A stretch of 64,000 nt of DNA. Source: Streptomyces sp. SAJ15. GTDB lineage: Bacteria > Actinomycetota > Actinomycetes > Streptomycetales > Streptomycetaceae. Below the pieces are notes generated by a model, which made no database searches, had not been told where the DNA came from, and worked only from the letters and a program-made list of their open reading frames with translations. Below, piece by piece: positions 35,125 to 44,780 of this stretch (its first letter is position 1; each line of letters starts with the position of its first letter). The position numbers and the translations under genes were made by a program. Location: positions 868,001 to 932,000 of the forward strand of contig NZ_NISY01000001.1 in assembly GCF_007595705.1 (NCBI RefSeq). Direction: 5' to 3'.

Positions 35125-35551
35125 CCCGCGGCGGTTCCGGGGAAGACCCGGGGCGACACGGAAACGCGATCGCCGGACTTGTTTGAGAGGGGGAATGTTT
35201 GTTGGATCCGGTAGTGTTAATCTCAAGTCTGCACTGGATGCCTTCCGATACCGATGGTGCATGGCCTCGGAGGCGCAGTGCTCAGTGTCCCCATCAGGGA
35301 CCACCCTTCTTCCGGGAGCTTCCCCGACTGCCTGAGCAGCCTGCCTGAGCAGTGACGAGCACGCTCCGGAACAGGTGTGACGGACTCCTACGAAAGCCTT
35401 TCCGTCGCGCCGGAACCATGAATTTGATCTTTCCGCCGTACGCGGCGGACCACCGCCCCGGCCCGGTCCGCACGAATGAGGACTACAGCCGGACAGCACA
35501 ACCGGTCGCCGAGCCAGACAGGCCGACGCCCGCTCCAGGGAAGGACCCTTC
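35125..35551 (+). promoter_or_regulatory. Long rho leader region
   Basis: 427 bp upstream of rho. A relatively AT-rich segment (about 35180-35225, including TAGTGTTAATCTCAAG) is the likely promoter. A 13-bp tandem repeat with CTGCCTGAGCAG lies at 35328-35352. The leader is long for a housekeeping gene. rho is autoregulated at its leader in other bacteria, so it could hold a Rho-sensitive site. That is inference. Confidence 0.5.
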
Positions 35552-37648
35552 GTGAGCGACACCACCGATCTGATGGGCGTGAACGCCGCCGGCACCTCCG
35601 ACAGCTCTGTCGGCAACGCCGCCGCGCCCGCCACGGACGCTCCCGCCGCGCCTGCCACCGGTGCTGCCACCGGTAGTGCCCCGCGTCGGCGCCGCTCTGG
35701 CACCGGCCTCGACGCCATGGTCCTGGCCGAGCTCCAGCAGCTCGCCTCCAGCCTCGGCATCAGGGGTACCGCGCGGATGCGCAAGAGCCAGCTGATCGAG
35801 GTCATCAAGGACAAGCAGGCACAGGGCGGGGCCGCCGAGGCCGCCCCCGCCGCCGAGCCGGCCGCCAAGCCCAAGCGCCGGGCCACCTCCAAGGCCCGCA
35901 CCGGCGAGGAGGCCGAGGCCGCGCCCAAGGCGGCCAAGGCCGCGAAGGCCGCCAAGGCCGCCGACGCCGAGGCGCAGCAGCAGATCGACATCCCCGGCCA
36001 GCCGGTGAGCGACGACCAGCCGGCCGGCGAGCGTCGCCGCCGTCGGGTCACCGCGCCCTCCGGCAGCCCCGACGCCGCCGAGGCCGCGACCGAGGCCAAG
36101 TCCGACGTCAAGGTCGAGGTCCGGGCGGGTGCCGCGGCCGAGGCCGCGGTGGACACCGCCGAGGGCAAGCCCGCCAAGGGCGGCGAGCGCGCGGAGCGCG
36201 GCGAGCGCGGCCAGAAGGGCGAGCGCCGTGAGCGCGGCCAGCGCGACCGCGGTGAGCGGGGTGAGCGCGGTGAGCGGGGCGACCGCGACCGCGGTGAGCG
36301 CGGCGACCGTCGCGGCGGCAAGGGCGACGAGGCCGGCCAGCAGGGCGGCCGTCAGCAGCGCCAGGACCGCGGCGCGCAGGGCGGCCAGCAGGACGACTAC
36401 GACGACGAGGCGGGCGGGCGCCGCGGGCGCCGTGGCCGCTACCGCGACCGGCGGGGCCGCCGCGGGCGCGAGGAGTTCGCCGGCGAGCCGCAGGTGGCCG
36501 AGGACGATGTGCTGATCCCGGTCGCGGGCATCCTCGACATCCTCGACAACTACGCCTTCATCCGCACCTCCGGCTACCTGCCGGGCCCCAACGACGTCTA
36601 CGTCTCCCTGGCTCAGGTCCGTAAGAACGGGCTGCGCAAGGGTGACCACGTCACCGGTGCGGTCCGCCAGCCGCGCGAGGGCGAGCGGCGCGAGAAGTTC
36701 AACGCGCTGGTCCGCCTGGACTCGGTCAACGGCATGGCGCCCGAATCCGGCCGCGGCCGGCCGGAGTTCGGCAAGCTGACGCCCCTTTACCCGCAGGAGC
36801 GACTGCGTCTGGAGTCGGACCCGGGCGGCCTGACCACCCGGATCATCGACCTGGTCTCGCCGATCGGCAAGGGCCAGCGCGGTCTGATCGTGGCCCCGCC
36901 GAAGACCGGTAAGACCATGATCATGCAGGCGATCGCCAACGCGATCACCCGCAACAGCCCCGAGTGCCACCTGATGGTCGTCCTCGTCGACGAGCGTCCG
37001 GAAGAGGTCACCGACATGCAGCGGTCGGTCAAGGGCGAGGTCATCTCCTCGACCTTCGACCGCCCGGCCGAGGACCACACCACCGTCGCCGAGCTGGCCA
37101 TCGAGCGCGCCAAGCGCCTGGTGGAGCTGGGTCACGACGTGGTCGTCCTGCTGGACTCGATCACCCGTCTGGGCCGTGCGTACAACCTCGCCGCGCCCGC
37201 CTCGGGTCGCATCCTGTCCGGTGGTGTCGACTCCACCGCCCTCTACCCGCCGAAGAAGTTCTTCGGTGCGGCGCGCAACATCGAGGACGGCGGCTCGCTG
37301 ACCATCCTCGCCACCGCGCTGGTGGAGACCGGCTCGCGGATGGACGAGGTGATCTTCGAGGAGTTCAAGGGCACCGGCAACATGGAGCTGCGGCTGGACC
37401 GCAAGCTCTCGGACAAGCGCATCTTCCCGGCCGTGGACGTGGACGCCTCCAGCACCCGCAAGGAGGAGATCCTGCTGGCTCCGGAGGAGCTGAACATCGT
37501 CTGGAAGCTCCGCCGGGTGCTGCACGCGCTGGACTCGCAGCAGGCCATCGAACTGCTGCTGGACAAGATGAAGCAGACCAAGTCCAACGCCGAGTTCCTG
37601 ATGCAGATCGCCAAGACCACGCCCACCCCGGGCAACGGCAACGACTGA
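35552..37648 (+). CDS. rho: Transcription termination factor Rho
   Basis: 698 residues from GTG at 35552, with GGGAAGGA upstream. An N-terminal Rho-N helix bundle (MVLAELQQLASSLGIRGTARMRKSQLI) is followed by about 230 residues rich in Ala/Lys and then Arg/Gly/Asp/Gln (GERGERGDRDRGERGDR), the extended RNA-binding insertion typical of actinobacterial Rho. The cold-shock-like RNA site includes GILDILDNYAFIRTSGYLPG. The ATPase core has the P-loop APPKTGKT, LVDERPEEVTD, DSITRLGRAYN and the Q-loop RILSGGVDSTALYPPK. Compared with the short E. coli protein, the long insert explains the extra ~280 residues. Confidence 0.97.
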   Translation: MSDTTDLMGVNAAGTSDSSVGNAAAPATDAPAAPATGAATGSAPRRRRSGTGLDAMVLAELQQLASSLGIRGTARMRKSQLIEVIKDKQAQGGAAEAAPAAEPAAKPKRRATSKARTGEEAEAAPKAAKAAKAAKAADAEAQQQIDIPGQPVSDDQPAGERRRRRVTAPSGSPDAAEAATEAKSDVKVEVRAGAAAEAAVDTAEGKPAKGGERAERGERGQKGERRERGQRDRGERGERGERGDRDRGERGDRRGGKGDEAGQQGGRQQRQDRGAQGGQQDDYDDEAGGRRGRRGRYRDRRGRRGREEFAGEPQVAEDDVLIPVAGILDILDNYAFIRTSGYLPGPNDVYVSLAQVRKNGLRKGDHVTGAVRQPREGERREKFNALVRLDSVNGMAPESGRGRPEFGKLTPLYPQERLRLESDPGGLTTRIIDLVSPIGKGQRGLIVAPPKTGKTMIMQAIANAITRNSPECHLMVVLVDERPEEVTDMQRSVKGEVISSTFDRPAEDHTTVAELAIERAKRLVELGHDVVVLLDSITRLGRAYNLAAPASGRILSGGVDSTALYPPKKFFGAARNIEDGGSLTILATALVETGSRMDEVIFEEFKGTGNMELRLDRKLSDKRIFPAVDVDASSTRKEEILLAPEELNIVWKLRRVLHALDSQQAIELLLDKMKQTKSNAEFLMQIAKTTPTPGNGND

Positions 37649-37663
37649 TCGGCACCCCGCTCG

Positions 37664-37711
37664 ACGGCCGAGGGCCCTCTACGTTCACCGACGTAGAGGG
37701 CCCTCGGCCGT
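37664..37711. terminator. Perfect long hairpin after rho
   Basis: Two perfectly complementary 21-bp arms (37664-37684 and 37691-37711) with a 6-nt loop start 15 bp after the rho stop. The core is GAGGGCCCTC. No U-tract follows, as is common in Streptomyces terminators. Confidence 0.9.
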
Positions 37712-37978
37712 TCGCATGCCGTCGCGGTCCCACCGCCGTCGGTGACATCGCTGAGATCTGTGACACAGCGTGTGGCCGTGGCCCTGGCGCGGGCCGGGGC
37801 GCCGCTCCCGGCCGAAACCGCAGGTGACGCCCGTCGGGGTGGGCCGACCCCGATCGGGTCTTCCCGCGCGATCTAAGAAAGTCCTAAATCTGCCGTGTGC
37901 AACCCTTGCGCACGACCCGTCGTCTGAACGGCAGGGGGCAACACGGGGCAAGCCGGAACAGGAAGAACAGAGGAGCCC
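37712..37978 (+). promoter_or_regulatory. Promoter region of the LCP gene
   Basis: GC-rich sequence after the rho terminator, with an AT-richer patch (TCTAAGAAAGTCCTAAATC, about 37870-37890) that is the best candidate for a promoter. GAGGAG precedes the ATG. No gene is seen. Confidence 0.45.
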
Positions 37979-39103
37979 ATGGCCGAGGACAGCAACAGCA
38001 CGGGGCAGGCGGCAGGCCGCCGTCGTGCCGGGGGCGCCACCGGCCGCCGCCGCAAGACCCGCAGCACCCGCCGCAAGGCATTCATGATCACCGGTTGGTC
38101 GCTGGCCGGCGTGCTGGTGGTCGGCGGCGCCGGCGCCGGCTACGTCTACTACAAGCTCAACGGCAACCTCACCGGCGTCGACATCAACGCGCAGCTGGGC
38201 ACCGACCGCCCCGCCGACATCGACGACGGCTCGATGGACATCCTCGTCCTGGGCTCCGACTCCCGCGCCGGCAAGAACGGCAAGTACGGGCAGGACGAGG
38301 GCTCCTCGCGCTCGGACACCGCGATGATGGTGCACGTCTACCAGGGCCACAAGACGGCCAGCGTCGTCTCCATCCCGCGCGACACCCTCATCGAGCGCCC
38401 CGCCTGCACCAAGGACGGGACCACCACCCCGGCCCAGCGGCGCGCCATGTTCAACACCGCGTACGAGGTCGGCGGCCCCGCCTGCGCGGTCAAGACCGTG
38501 GAGTCCATGACCGGCATCCGCATGGACCACTACCTCGAGGTCGACTTCTCCGGGTTCAAGGACCTCATAGACGAGCTCGGTGGCGTGGACATCACCACCA
38601 CCGAGCCCATCCACGACAAGGACAGCCACCTCGACCTGGAGCCGGGGGAGCACACCCTCGACGGCGAGCAGGCGCTGGGCCTGGTGCGCACCCGCAAGGG
38701 CGTCGGCGACGGCAGCGACCTGGGCCGGATCCAGCTCCAGCAGGCGTTCATCAAGGCGCTGCTCGACCAGATCAAGGGCGTGGGGCTGTTCAGCAGCCCG
38801 AAGAAGCTCTACGACCTGGCCGACACCTCCACCAAGGCGCTCACCACCGACTCCGACCTCGCCTCCGTCGACAAGCTGCTCAGCTTCGCGAGCGGGCTGA
38901 AGGGCATCGGCTCGGAGGACCTGAAGATGGTGACGCTGCCGGTGATGTACGACCCGAACGACCCCAACCGGGTGCTGCCCATGGAGGCCAAGGCCCAGCA
39001 GGTCTGGAAGGCGCTGCGGGCCGACAAGCCGATCCCGAAGTCCGCCACCAAGGGCTCGGCCGGCGACGAGACCGACGCCGCCAAGGTCGTCAAGGACGCC
39101 TGA
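37979..39103 (+). CDS. LytR-CpsA-Psr (LCP) family cell-wall glycopolymer ligase
   Basis: 374 residues. LCP enzymes transfer teichoic-acid or other anionic glycopolymers from undecaprenyl carriers to peptidoglycan. An Arg-rich cytosolic N-terminus (RRKTRSTRRK) precedes one membrane helix (FMITGWSLAGVLVVGGAGAGYVYY). The extracytoplasmic LCP domain has LVLGSDSRAG, SRSDTAMMVHV, SIPRDT, LGGVDITTTEP and LVRTRKGVGDGSDLGRIQLQQ. Key Arg and Asp residues for pyrophosphate binding are present. Gene is monocistronic by spacing. Confidence 0.94.
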   Translation: MAEDSNSTGQAAGRRRAGGATGRRRKTRSTRRKAFMITGWSLAGVLVVGGAGAGYVYYKLNGNLTGVDINAQLGTDRPADIDDGSMDILVLGSDSRAGKNGKYGQDEGSSRSDTAMMVHVYQGHKTASVVSIPRDTLIERPACTKDGTTTPAQRRAMFNTAYEVGGPACAVKTVESMTGIRMDHYLEVDFSGFKDLIDELGGVDITTTEPIHDKDSHLDLEPGEHTLDGEQALGLVRTRKGVGDGSDLGRIQLQQAFIKALLDQIKGVGLFSSPKKLYDLADTSTKALTTDSDLASVDKLLSFASGLKGIGSEDLKMVTLPVMYDPNDPNRVLPMEAKAQQVWKALRADKPIPKSATKGSAGDETDAAKVVKDA

Positions 39104-39274
39104 CCCCGCCGGTCGCCGCCCGTCGCCGCCCGGCGGCGGCGGTCGGGAATACCCGGCGCCCACCCCCGGTTTTGGGGGATGCGGCCAGTACTGGCAGACT
39201 GGTACGTCGGCCCCGGTTCACGTACGGCAACCCGCCGCTGCGACCCGGTGCCCTCCCGAACCTAGGAGAAACCC

Positions 39275-39499
39275 TTGAAGCGCGACATCCACCCGGAGTA
39301 CGTCGAGACGCAGGTCAGCTGCACCTGTGGCGCCTCGTTCACCACCCGTAGCACCCTCGCCGAAGGCACCATCCGTGCCGAGGTCTGCTCCGAGTGCCAC
39401 CCGTTCTACACGGGCAAGCAGAAGATCCTCGACACCGGTGGCCGCGTGGCGCGGTTCGAGGCCCGCTTCGGCAAGAACGCCGGGTCCGCCAAGAAGTAG
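39275..39499 (+). CDS. rpmE: 50S ribosomal protein L31, zinc-binding form
   Basis: 74 residues. Cys16, Cys18, Cys38 and Cys41 form the zinc site of the C+ type L31 (the non-zinc paralogue is not here). Starts [27 protein letters not shown] lies before the ATG. Upstream 170 bp separates it from the LCP gene and presumably carries its promoter. It is followed by prfA. Confidence 0.97.
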   Translation: MKRDIHPEYVETQVSCTCGASFTTRSTLAEGTIRAEVCSECHPFYTGKQKILDTGGRVARFEARFGKNAGSAKK

Positions 39500-39613
39500 C
39501 GACCCACATCGCGCCGGTCTTCGGTCACCCAGGTCTGCCTGGGCGACCGGACCGGCGCTTTGTCGTCCGGCAGACCCGACCCCCGCTTGACCCTTCCACG
39601 CTGAGGAAACCCG

Positions 39614-40693
<1,080 letters not shown>

Positions 40694-40805
40694 GGCATCA
40701 CGCCCACAGGCTCAGACAGGCTCTGACAGGCTTGGCCTCGACGAAGCCGCCCGGACCGGGCGGCACCGGCGAGCTCGGCCGTGACGACGACGGGAGAGGA
40801 CCAAC

Positions 40806-41651
40806 GTGAATCTGCTGCTCGCAGAGGTGGCCCAGGCCACCCAGCGGCTGGCCGACGCCGGCGTGCCCTCCCCGCGCTTCGACGCGGAGGAGCTCGCCGC
40901 CTTCGTGCACGGCGTCAAGCGGGGTGAGCTGCACCTGGTCGCCGACGCCGACTTCGACGCCCGGTACTGGGAGGCCGTCGCCCGCCGCGAGGCCCGCGAA
41001 CCGCTCCAGCACATCACCGGCCGCGCCTTCTTCCGCTATCTGGAGCTCCAGGTCGGTCCCGGCGTCTTCGTGCCCCGCCCGGAGACCGAGTCGGTGGTCG
41101 GCTGGGCCATAGACGCGGTGCGCGCCATGGACGTGGTGGAGCCGCTCATCGTGGACCTGTGCACCGGCTCCGGCGCGATCGCGCTGGCCCTGGCCCAGGA
41201 GGTGCCCCGGTCCCGGGTGCACGCCGTGGAGCTGGACGAGGGCGCCCTCCAGTGGGCCCGGAAGAACATCGAGGGCAGCCGGGTGCAGCTGCACCACGGC
41301 GACGCGCTCGGCGCGCTGCCCGAGCTGGACGGCCAGGTCGACCTGGTCATCAGCAACCCGCCGTACATCCCGCTCACCGAGTGGGAGTACGTCGCCCCCG
41401 AGGCCCGCGACCACGACCCGGAGCTGGCGCTGTTCTCGGGCGAGGACGGCCTCGACACCATCCGCGGCCTGGAGCGCACCGCCCACCGGCTGCTGCGCCC
41501 CGGCGGTGTGGTCGTCATCGAGCATGCCGACACCCAGGGCGGGCAGGTGCCCTGGATCTTCACCGAGGAGCGGGGCTGGGCCGACGCGGCCGACCACCCC
41601 GACCTCAACAACCGACCCCGGTTCGCCACGGCGCGGAGGGCCATGCCGTGA
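40806..41651 (+). CDS. prmC: Release factor glutamine N5-methyltransferase
   Basis: 281 residues. Methylates the GGQ glutamine of release factors using S-adenosylmethionine. Motif I is VDLCTGSGAIALAL, and the catalytic NPPY follows in VISNPPYIP. The N-terminal helical substrate-binding domain is intact (LNLLLAEVAQATQRLADAGV). GTG/ATG choice: starts at GTG 40806 with GGGAGAGGA upstream. A mini-ORF overlaps its stop by 4 bp. Confidence 0.96.
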   Translation: MNLLLAEVAQATQRLADAGVPSPRFDAEELAAFVHGVKRGELHLVADADFDARYWEAVARREAREPLQHITGRAFFRYLELQVGPGVFVPRPETESVVGWAIDAVRAMDVVEPLIVDLCTGSGAIALALAQEVPRSRVHAVELDEGALQWARKNIEGSRVQLHHGDALGALPELDGQVDLVISNPPYIPLTEWEYVAPEARDHDPELALFSGEDGLDTIRGLERTAHRLLRPGGVVVIEHADTQGGQVPWIFTEERGWADAADHPDLNNRPRFATARRAMP

Positions 41652-41725
41652 CGGAGACCCCAGCACCGCCGGCCGGGTCACGCCGCGCGGAGGAAACAAT
41701 GGCCACGTACGAGGAGGACCGCTAA
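41648..41725 (+). CDS. Possible 25-residue bridging ORF between prmC and the Sua5-type gene
   Basis: GTG at 41648 overlaps the prmC stop (GTGA). The peptide (VTETPAPPAGSRRAEE, then TMATYEEDR) ends with TAA directly abutting the ATG at 41726. It fills the gap exactly, so it could keep ribosomes moving between the two genes. GAGGAAAC and GAGGAGG inside it may instead serve as ribosome-binding sites. Product function unknown. Confidence 0.35.
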   Translation: MTETPAPPAGSRRAEETMATYEEDR

Positions 41726-42373
41726 ATGGCACGGCGTTACGACTGCAGCGACGCGACGGACCGGAAGACCGGTCTGCGCGAGGCCGCGTCCGCCGTCCGC
41801 CGGGGCGAGCTGGTCGTGCTGCCCACCGACACCGTCTACGGGGTCGGCGCGGACGCCTTCAACGCCGAGGCCGTCGGCGACCTGCTGGAGGCCAAGGGAC
41901 GCGGCCGGGGCATGCCCTCGCCGGTCCTGGTCGGCTCCCCGAACACCCTGCACGGTCTGGTCACCGACTTCTCCGAGCAGGCGTGGGAGCTCGTGGACGC
42001 CTTCTGGCCCGGCGCGCTGACCCTGGTCGCCAAGCACCAGCCGTCGCTGACCTGGGACCTCGGCGAGACCCACGGCACGGTCGCGGTGCGGATGCCGCTG
42101 CACCCGGTCGCCATCGAGCTGCTGACCGAGTTCGGCCCGATGGCCGTCTCCAGCGCCAACCTCACCGGGCACCCGTCCCCGCAGGACTGCGACGCCGCCC
42201 AGGAGATGCTCGGCGACTCCGTCTCCGTCTACCTGGACGCCGGGCCGACGCCGGCCGCCGTGCCCTCCTCGATCGTCGACGTCACCGGCAAGGTGCCGGT
42301 CCTGCTGCGCGCCGGCGCGCTCTCCGCGGAGCAGCTCCGCGAGGTCGTACCCGACCTCGAGGTGGCCAATTGA
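41726..42373 (+). CDS. L-threonylcarbamoyladenylate synthase (Sua5/YrdC family)
   Basis: 215 residues. Makes threonylcarbamoyl-AMP from threonine, bicarbonate and ATP for t6A modification of tRNAs. The N-terminal VVLPTDTVYGVGADA, EAKGRGRGMPSPVLVGS, TVAVRMPLHP and SSANLTGHPSPQ segments are typical of the YrdC domain. The short length means it lacks the extra C-terminal Sua5 domain. ATG at 41726 follows GAGGAGG. The stop overlaps the next gene by 4 bp. Confidence 0.95.
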   Translation: MARRYDCSDATDRKTGLREAASAVRRGELVVLPTDTVYGVGADAFNAEAVGDLLEAKGRGRGMPSPVLVGSPNTLHGLVTDFSEQAWELVDAFWPGALTLVAKHQPSLTWDLGETHGTVAVRMPLHPVAIELLTEFGPMAVSSANLTGHPSPQDCDAAQEMLGDSVSVYLDAGPTPAAVPSSIVDVTGKVPVLLRAGALSAEQLREVVPDLEVAN

Positions 42374-43044
42374 CAGCCCCTGACGAGGGGCGTGGCATAG
42401 CGGGACCCCGAACCGACGACGACGGCACACGCCGCGACGACGCCTTCCGCATCCTCCACGTCAGCACCGGAAACGTGTGCCGCTCGCCCATCACCGAGCG
42501 GCTGACCCGGCATGCCCTCACCCACCGGCTCGGCGCCTCCGCCGTCGACGGGCTGATCGTGGAGAGCGCCGGCACCTGGGGACACGAGGGCGCGCCCATG
42601 GAGGCCCACGCCGCGACCGTGCTCTCCGACTTCGGCGCCGACCCGGCCGGCTTCATCGGCCGCGAACTGCTGGACGAGCACGTCATCCGCGCCGACCTCG
42701 TGCTGACCGCCACCCGCGACCACCGCGCCCAGGTCATCTCGATGGGACACTCCGCGGGCCTGCGTACCTTCACGCTCAAGGAGTTCAACCGGCTGGTGCG
42801 GGCCATAGACCCCGCCACCCTCCCGGACCCGGAGGGCAGCGGCGGCGTCGTGGCGCGTGCCCGCGCCCTGGTGCAGGCCGCCGCCGCGCTGCGCGGCTGG
42901 CTGCTCGCCCCGAGCGAGGAGGCGGACGAGGTCCACGACCCCTACGGCGCCCCGATCACGTACTTCCGGTCCATCGGTGACGAGATCCACCAGGCGCTGG
43001 ACCCCGTGGTCACGGCCCTGACGGGGGTCCCGGCCCGCGCCTGA
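42370..43044 (+). CDS. LMW protein-tyrosine-phosphatase-like protein with Cys-to-Ser active site
   Basis: 224 residues from TTG at 42370, which overlaps the preceding stop (TTGA). The fold of low-molecular-weight tyrosine phosphatases is clear: STGNVCRSP (32-40), VESAGTWG, DLVLTATRDHRAQV, LKEFNRLV and the general-acid loop HDPYGAPITYF. The CX5R nucleophile position is Ser32 rather than Cys, while Arg38 is kept. Such a protein could not form a phosphocysteine intermediate and may bind phosphotyrosine or serve another role. I believe the Ser is shared by relatives in other streptomycetes, but only from memory. Confidence 0.86.
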   Translation: MTAPDEGRGIAGPRTDDDGTRRDDAFRILHVSTGNVCRSPITERLTRHALTHRLGASAVDGLIVESAGTWGHEGAPMEAHAATVLSDFGADPAGFIGRELLDEHVIRADLVLTATRDHRAQVISMGHSAGLRTFTLKEFNRLVRAIDPATLPDPEGSGGVVARARALVQAAAALRGWLLAPSEEADEVHDPYGAPITYFRSIGDEIHQALDPVVTALTGVPARA

Positions 43045-43364
43045 GCGCTCCGCGGGAGGTGCCGTGACGGGCCGCCGCTCGTCCGCGGGCCGTCATGGCC
43101 GGTCGCGCCCGCGCGGCGGAGCCGCACATGTCACGGCCCCGCGCCCCTCCAGGCGCTGCCGAACCGCGGCCGACGTCATGAGGTCGACGTCACGAGGCCG
43201 ACGCGCGCGGCCGACGCGCGCGGCCGACGTCCGGGGCCGGAGGCCGGAGTCCGCGGCGTGGCGCGTCGAAGGGGCCTGAGCGGCCCTCTGCCGCGCCGTC
43301 GCGCCGCGAGCGGCCTACATTGGGGGTGACGCCGTCCCCTTCCTCCCAGAGGCTGTGAGTACGT
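43045..43364. repeat. Spacer with GGCCGACGCGCGC repeats upstream of the SHMT paralogue
   Basis: 320 bp. The 13-bp unit GGCCGACGCGCGC occurs twice (43196-43208, 43209-43221) and partially a third time to 43230. GTCGACGT-type motifs lie nearby. No gene is evident. The SHMT promoter is presumably in the last 60 bp (GCCTACATTGGGGGTGACG), but it is not distinct. Confidence 0.5.
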
Positions 43365-44690
43365 ATGGCCGTCACCCCCGCGCCCGCGAGGGGAGGCACC
43401 GGCCGCCTCTCCTGGGTGCCCGATCTGGACGCGCTGCGCCGGGTGGACCCCGAGGTCGCGGACGTGCTCCTGGGCGAGGCGCAGCGACAGCGCAGCGGGC
43501 TCCAGCTGATCGCGGCGGAGAACTTCACCTCACCCGCGGTGCTCACCGCGCTGGGCTCCCCGCTGGTCAACAAGTACGCGGAGGGGTACCCCGGCGCGCG
43601 GCACCACGGCGGGTGCGAGGTGGTGGACCTCGCGGAGCGGATCGCGGTGGAGCGCGCCCAGGGGTTGTTCGGCGCCCCGCACGCCAACGTCCAGCCGCAC
43701 TCCGGCTCTTCGGCGGTGCTCGCCGCCTACGCGGCGCTGCTGCGGCCCGGGGACACGGTGCTGGCGATGGGACTGCCGCACGGCGGCCACCTCACCCACG
43801 GCTCGCCGGCCAACTTCTCCGGCCGCTGGTTCGACTTCGTCGGCTACGGCGTCGACCCGATCACCGGCCTGATCGACTACGACCGGCTGCGCCGGCTGGC
43901 CCGCGAGCACCGCCCCAAGGCGATCGTCTGCGGCTCCATCTCCTACCCCCGGCACCCGGACTACGCCGCCTTCCGCGACATCGCCGACGAGGTGGGGTCC
44001 TATCTGATCGCCGACGCCGCGCACCCCATCGGCCTGGTGGCCGGCGGCGCGGCGCCCAACCCGGTGCCGTACGCGGACGTGGTGTGCGCCACCACCCACA
44101 AGGTGCTGCGCGGCCCGCGGGGCGGGTTCCTGCTCTGCGGCGCGGAACTCGCCGACCGCGTGGACCGCGCCGTCTTCCCCTTCACCCAGGGCGGCGCGCA
44201 GATGCACACCGTGGCGGCCAAGGCGGTCGCCTTCGGGGAGGCGGCGACCGCCGGCTACGCCACGTACGTCCACCAGGTGGTGGCCAACGCCCGGGCGCTG
44301 GCCGAGGCGCTCGCCGACGAGGGGCTGGTGATCACCACCGGCGGCACCGACACCCATCTGATCACCGCGGACACCGCGCCGCTGGGCCTGGACGGGCACG
44401 TGGCCCGCGGCCGCTGCGCCGCGGCCGGCATCGTGCTGGACCTCTGCGCGGTCCCGGGGCCCGAGGAGCCGGGGGGCTGCGCCATCGGCATCCGGCTGGG
44501 CACCGCCGCGGTGACCACGCAGGGGATGGGCGAGGCCGAGATGGAGCGGATCGCCAAGCTCCTGGCGGCCGCCCTGCGGGAGGGGCGGGTGCGGGAGGAG
44601 GTGGCCGAGCTGACGTCCGGGTTCCCGCCGTATCCGGACGGTCCGACCGTCGCGGAGGCAACCGTTCGACCGGCAGGCGTGTCTCGATGA
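43365..44690 (+). CDS. Serine hydroxymethyltransferase-family protein
   Basis: 441 residues, PLP fold-type I. Typical SHMT parts are LIAAENFTSPAV, NKYAEGYPGARHHGGCE, the PLP lysine K246 in TTHKVLRGPRGG, and ADAAHPIGLVAGG. Two positions differ from classical GlyA: the YYGG of the glycine/folate site is HHGG (80-83), and AHxAGLVA is AHPIGLVA. It may be a second, specialised SHMT rather than the main GlyA. Only a weak AGAGG lies before the ATG. It sits between the phosphatase-like gene and the WecA-type transferase. Confidence 0.9.
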   Translation: MAVTPAPARGGTGRLSWVPDLDALRRVDPEVADVLLGEAQRQRSGLQLIAAENFTSPAVLTALGSPLVNKYAEGYPGARHHGGCEVVDLAERIAVERAQGLFGAPHANVQPHSGSSAVLAAYAALLRPGDTVLAMGLPHGGHLTHGSPANFSGRWFDFVGYGVDPITGLIDYDRLRRLAREHRPKAIVCGSISYPRHPDYAAFRDIADEVGSYLIADAAHPIGLVAGGAAPNPVPYADVVCATTHKVLRGPRGGFLLCGAELADRVDRAVFPFTQGGAQMHTVAAKAVAFGEAATAGYATYVHQVVANARALAEALADEGLVITTGGTDTHLITADTAPLGLDGHVARGRCAAAGIVLDLCAVPGPEEPGGCAIGIRLGTAAVTTQGMGEAEMERIAKLLAAALREGRVREEVAELTSGFPPYPDGPTVAEATVRPAGVSR

Positions 44691-44780
44691 GTGCACGCTG
44701 AGGACGTGCGCGCGAGGCTACGGCCCGGGCGAGGATATGGTGTGGGGCTGTGATGGCCAGCGATACCCCTGGGGCAGCCT

